Shown here: piece after piece, positions 62,673 to 64,000 of the stretch
How positions within the stretch are numbered: the stretch's first letter is position 1
Layout: each line of letters opens with the position of its first letter
Origin: Mansonella perstans
Taxonomy: Eukaryota; Nematoda; Chromadorea; Rhabditida; Onchocercidae
Length of the DNA stretch: 64,000 nt
Assembly (NCBI GenBank): GCA_037074765.1
Contig: JBAMDO010000008.1
Coordinates: 310,001-374,000, forward strand
Reading direction: 5' to 3'
The notes under the pieces: generated by a model
Seen by the model: the letters and a program-made list of their open reading frames with translations, nothing else
Told to the model about the DNA's origin: nothing
Databases searched by the model: none
Program-made: the position numbers and the translations under genes

Positions 62673-64000
62673 CGATAGCAAATTGTGTTCACTATTACGC
62701 AATGAGCATTCGTACAGACGCCTACAATCAATCTTTTTTTTCTTTTTCCATAAAAACTTTCATTTTTTAATAAATTTTTTCAAACTTCGCTAATTCATTA
62801 CAATGGAAAATTTTATGCAATATCAGAATTTCTCCCCGCCTTACGTATTGTTTTATCTTAAGCGAAACTTTCAAGTTTTTCTAATTTATCAAATTTATTT
62901 TTCTCGCTCGCACGCTTCATTGCAAAAATAATATTCTGTTCCTTTCTCTCTGTCTCTCTCTCATTTTTCTAACACTCTTTTCGTTTTCTTTTCTGTATAA
63001 GAGCTTCAATAGAAGATTGCTTGCATAATATTTATTTATTCAATTCTTTTAATAATTTTTCTAATAAAAAAAAAAAAGTTTATATTAAGTTCTTATATTT
63101 TTTCACATTAAATTCTTATATTAAATTTTTGAATTGCAATTTTCAAAATTTATTTTTTTTACAGAAAGGATGGATGACTCACCGGTCTAAAAATAGCTGT
63201 AGAATATTTCATAAAACTTCATTTAAAACTTTCTAATTATGCTAGAATTTCCATTTTCAACAGGGCTTTTTTTTTCCAGCTGTGTTTGCTAAGCCCGTTC
63301 CCTTGGCTTTAGCTTTGCTAAATTGAATATAGAAGGAACAATGGGACATCACGAATTAGATAACCAAGCATTTTGGCAACCTTAAAGGAGTTATTCCCGC
63401 GATTTACCCACATTTATAAAGTACGATTGATCATTTCCTGATGATCCAACAATTCCATCATCACTGATAGATAATAAATTAGTTTTACATTGATATTGTT
63501 AAGTGAAATGTATCAAGTGATAGTTAGTTTAGAATCCATAATCTTTTAAAGATTAAAATTTTTGAAACTTCTGTAATTGAATCGGAACAGGAAATAATTA
63601 TAACATCATGATAAAGTCAACAAGTGCAAATATTTCTGCCCGTAAAGAACATAAGAGAAAGGTAGTTGGATTATATGGCATACATAGATCATCTGGATCA
63701 TCTGGACATACAATTCAAATACCACAACTATCGTGAAAACATTGTCGTTAATGAAAACCAATAAAAATTCCAAAGAATTTCCAAGGTTTCACTGATCTCA
63801 CAGACAATCAATGAATACCAACAAATTTTCAATGAACATTTCTATTACTTTGTTTAAAGTATTAAAAAAATTTCAAGAAATAGCTTCTCAATATTCAATA
63901 CATTTTCAGGTAACTATCATAATTATTCCATTCTTGTTAGGATCAAATGTGATCACTTTAGAATAGCTGAGAGAATCTTTGGCCAATTAAGAATGGTTTC
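62673..64000 (-). other. Region upstream of the polyglutamine exon
   Basis: Presumed 5' flank or 5' UTR/intron of the long isoform. A consensus donor GTGAGT on the minus strand at 63182 (after AGACCG) could end an upstream leader exon. Nothing else supported. Confidence 0.35.

Larger units (their letters stand above)
52039..60860 (-). other. 8.8-kb region upstream of the short first exon / long-isoform intron
   Basis: In long transcripts this is part of an intron; for the 52-kb first exon it is the upstream regulatory region. It holds a 112-124-bp tandem array (52826-53292), (TG)n and (CA)n tracts, and otherwise AT-rich sequence. No exon, tRNA or independent gene could be supported between 54.6 and 60.8 kb. 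Confidence 0.5.

Noticed and set aside
61485..61946. 153-residue minus-strand open frame with His-rich stretch
   Set aside because: The His/Tyr run is a translation of the imperfect GAT repeat; the rest is AT-rich intron translation, without splice sites or homology signals.
1..64000. CRISPR arrays, bacterial operons, rRNA or tRNA genes
   Set aside because: The window is a eukaryotic intron-rich gene; I saw no spaced palindromic repeats, ribosomal motifs or convincing cloverleaf.

Overview
The window is one slice of a single very large, intron-rich gene on the minus strand. The gene is the nematode spectraplakin vab-10, the homologue of plectin, MACF1/BPAG1 and fly Short stop. No other complete gene is supported on either strand. 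The organism is a nematode, and a filarial or other spirurid worm is my best inference. The reasons are strongly AT-rich introns of about 0.2-5 kb, short T-rich acceptors of the TTTCAG/TTTTAG type, (CA)n/(TG)n tracts, and the nematode arrangement of plectin-like and MACF-like 3' ends in one gene. The species cannot be named from the sequence alone.

Layout, read in the direction of transcription (high to low coordinates). About 62.7-60.9 kb: a polyglutamine exon and a second exon form a long N-terminus. 52.0-51.9 kb: an alternative short first exon. Both N-termini end in phase 1 and fit the same downstream exon. 49.9-41.1 kb: the tandem calponin-homology actin-binding domain (CH1 in four exons, CH2 in two). 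A third candidate first exon (43.28-42.94 kb) lies between CH1 and CH2 and would give a CH1-less protein. 39.3-30.2 kb: the plakin domain, built from spectrin repeats with an embedded SH3 domain. At 30.2 kb the gene forks. Isoform A uses an Arg/Glu-rich coiled-coil exon (28.5-28.0 kb) and a 5.9-kb last exon (27.8-21.8 kb) with about fifty plectin-type repeat units. Isoform B skips these and continues into 43 small exons (19.1 kb to base 1) encoding about 2,600 residues, roughly 24 spectrin repeats. The B reading frame leaves the window open, so the expected EF-hand and GAS2 domains lie beyond base 1.

I checked exon boundaries by splice dinucleotides and by phase. The frame stays open from the N-terminus to base 1, and also into the A-specific stop at 21836. 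By my count the common part is about 1,326 residues, and isoform A is about 3,530-3,610 residues depending on the N-terminus. Three junctions appear to need GC rather than GT donors, and one of these is the A/B fork.

By analogy with C. elegans, VAB-10A would tie intermediate filaments to the fibrous organelles (hemidesmosome-like structures) of the epidermis. VAB-10B would bridge actin and microtubules. Intronic and upstream DNA holds several microsatellites, a 78-bp minisatellite, a tandem array rich in transcription-factor-like motifs upstream of the 52-kb first exon, and a frame-shifted protein-like relic on the plus strand at 47.1-47.8 kb. Introns of 300-750 bp not listed separately show only AT-rich sequence with no recognisable feature.
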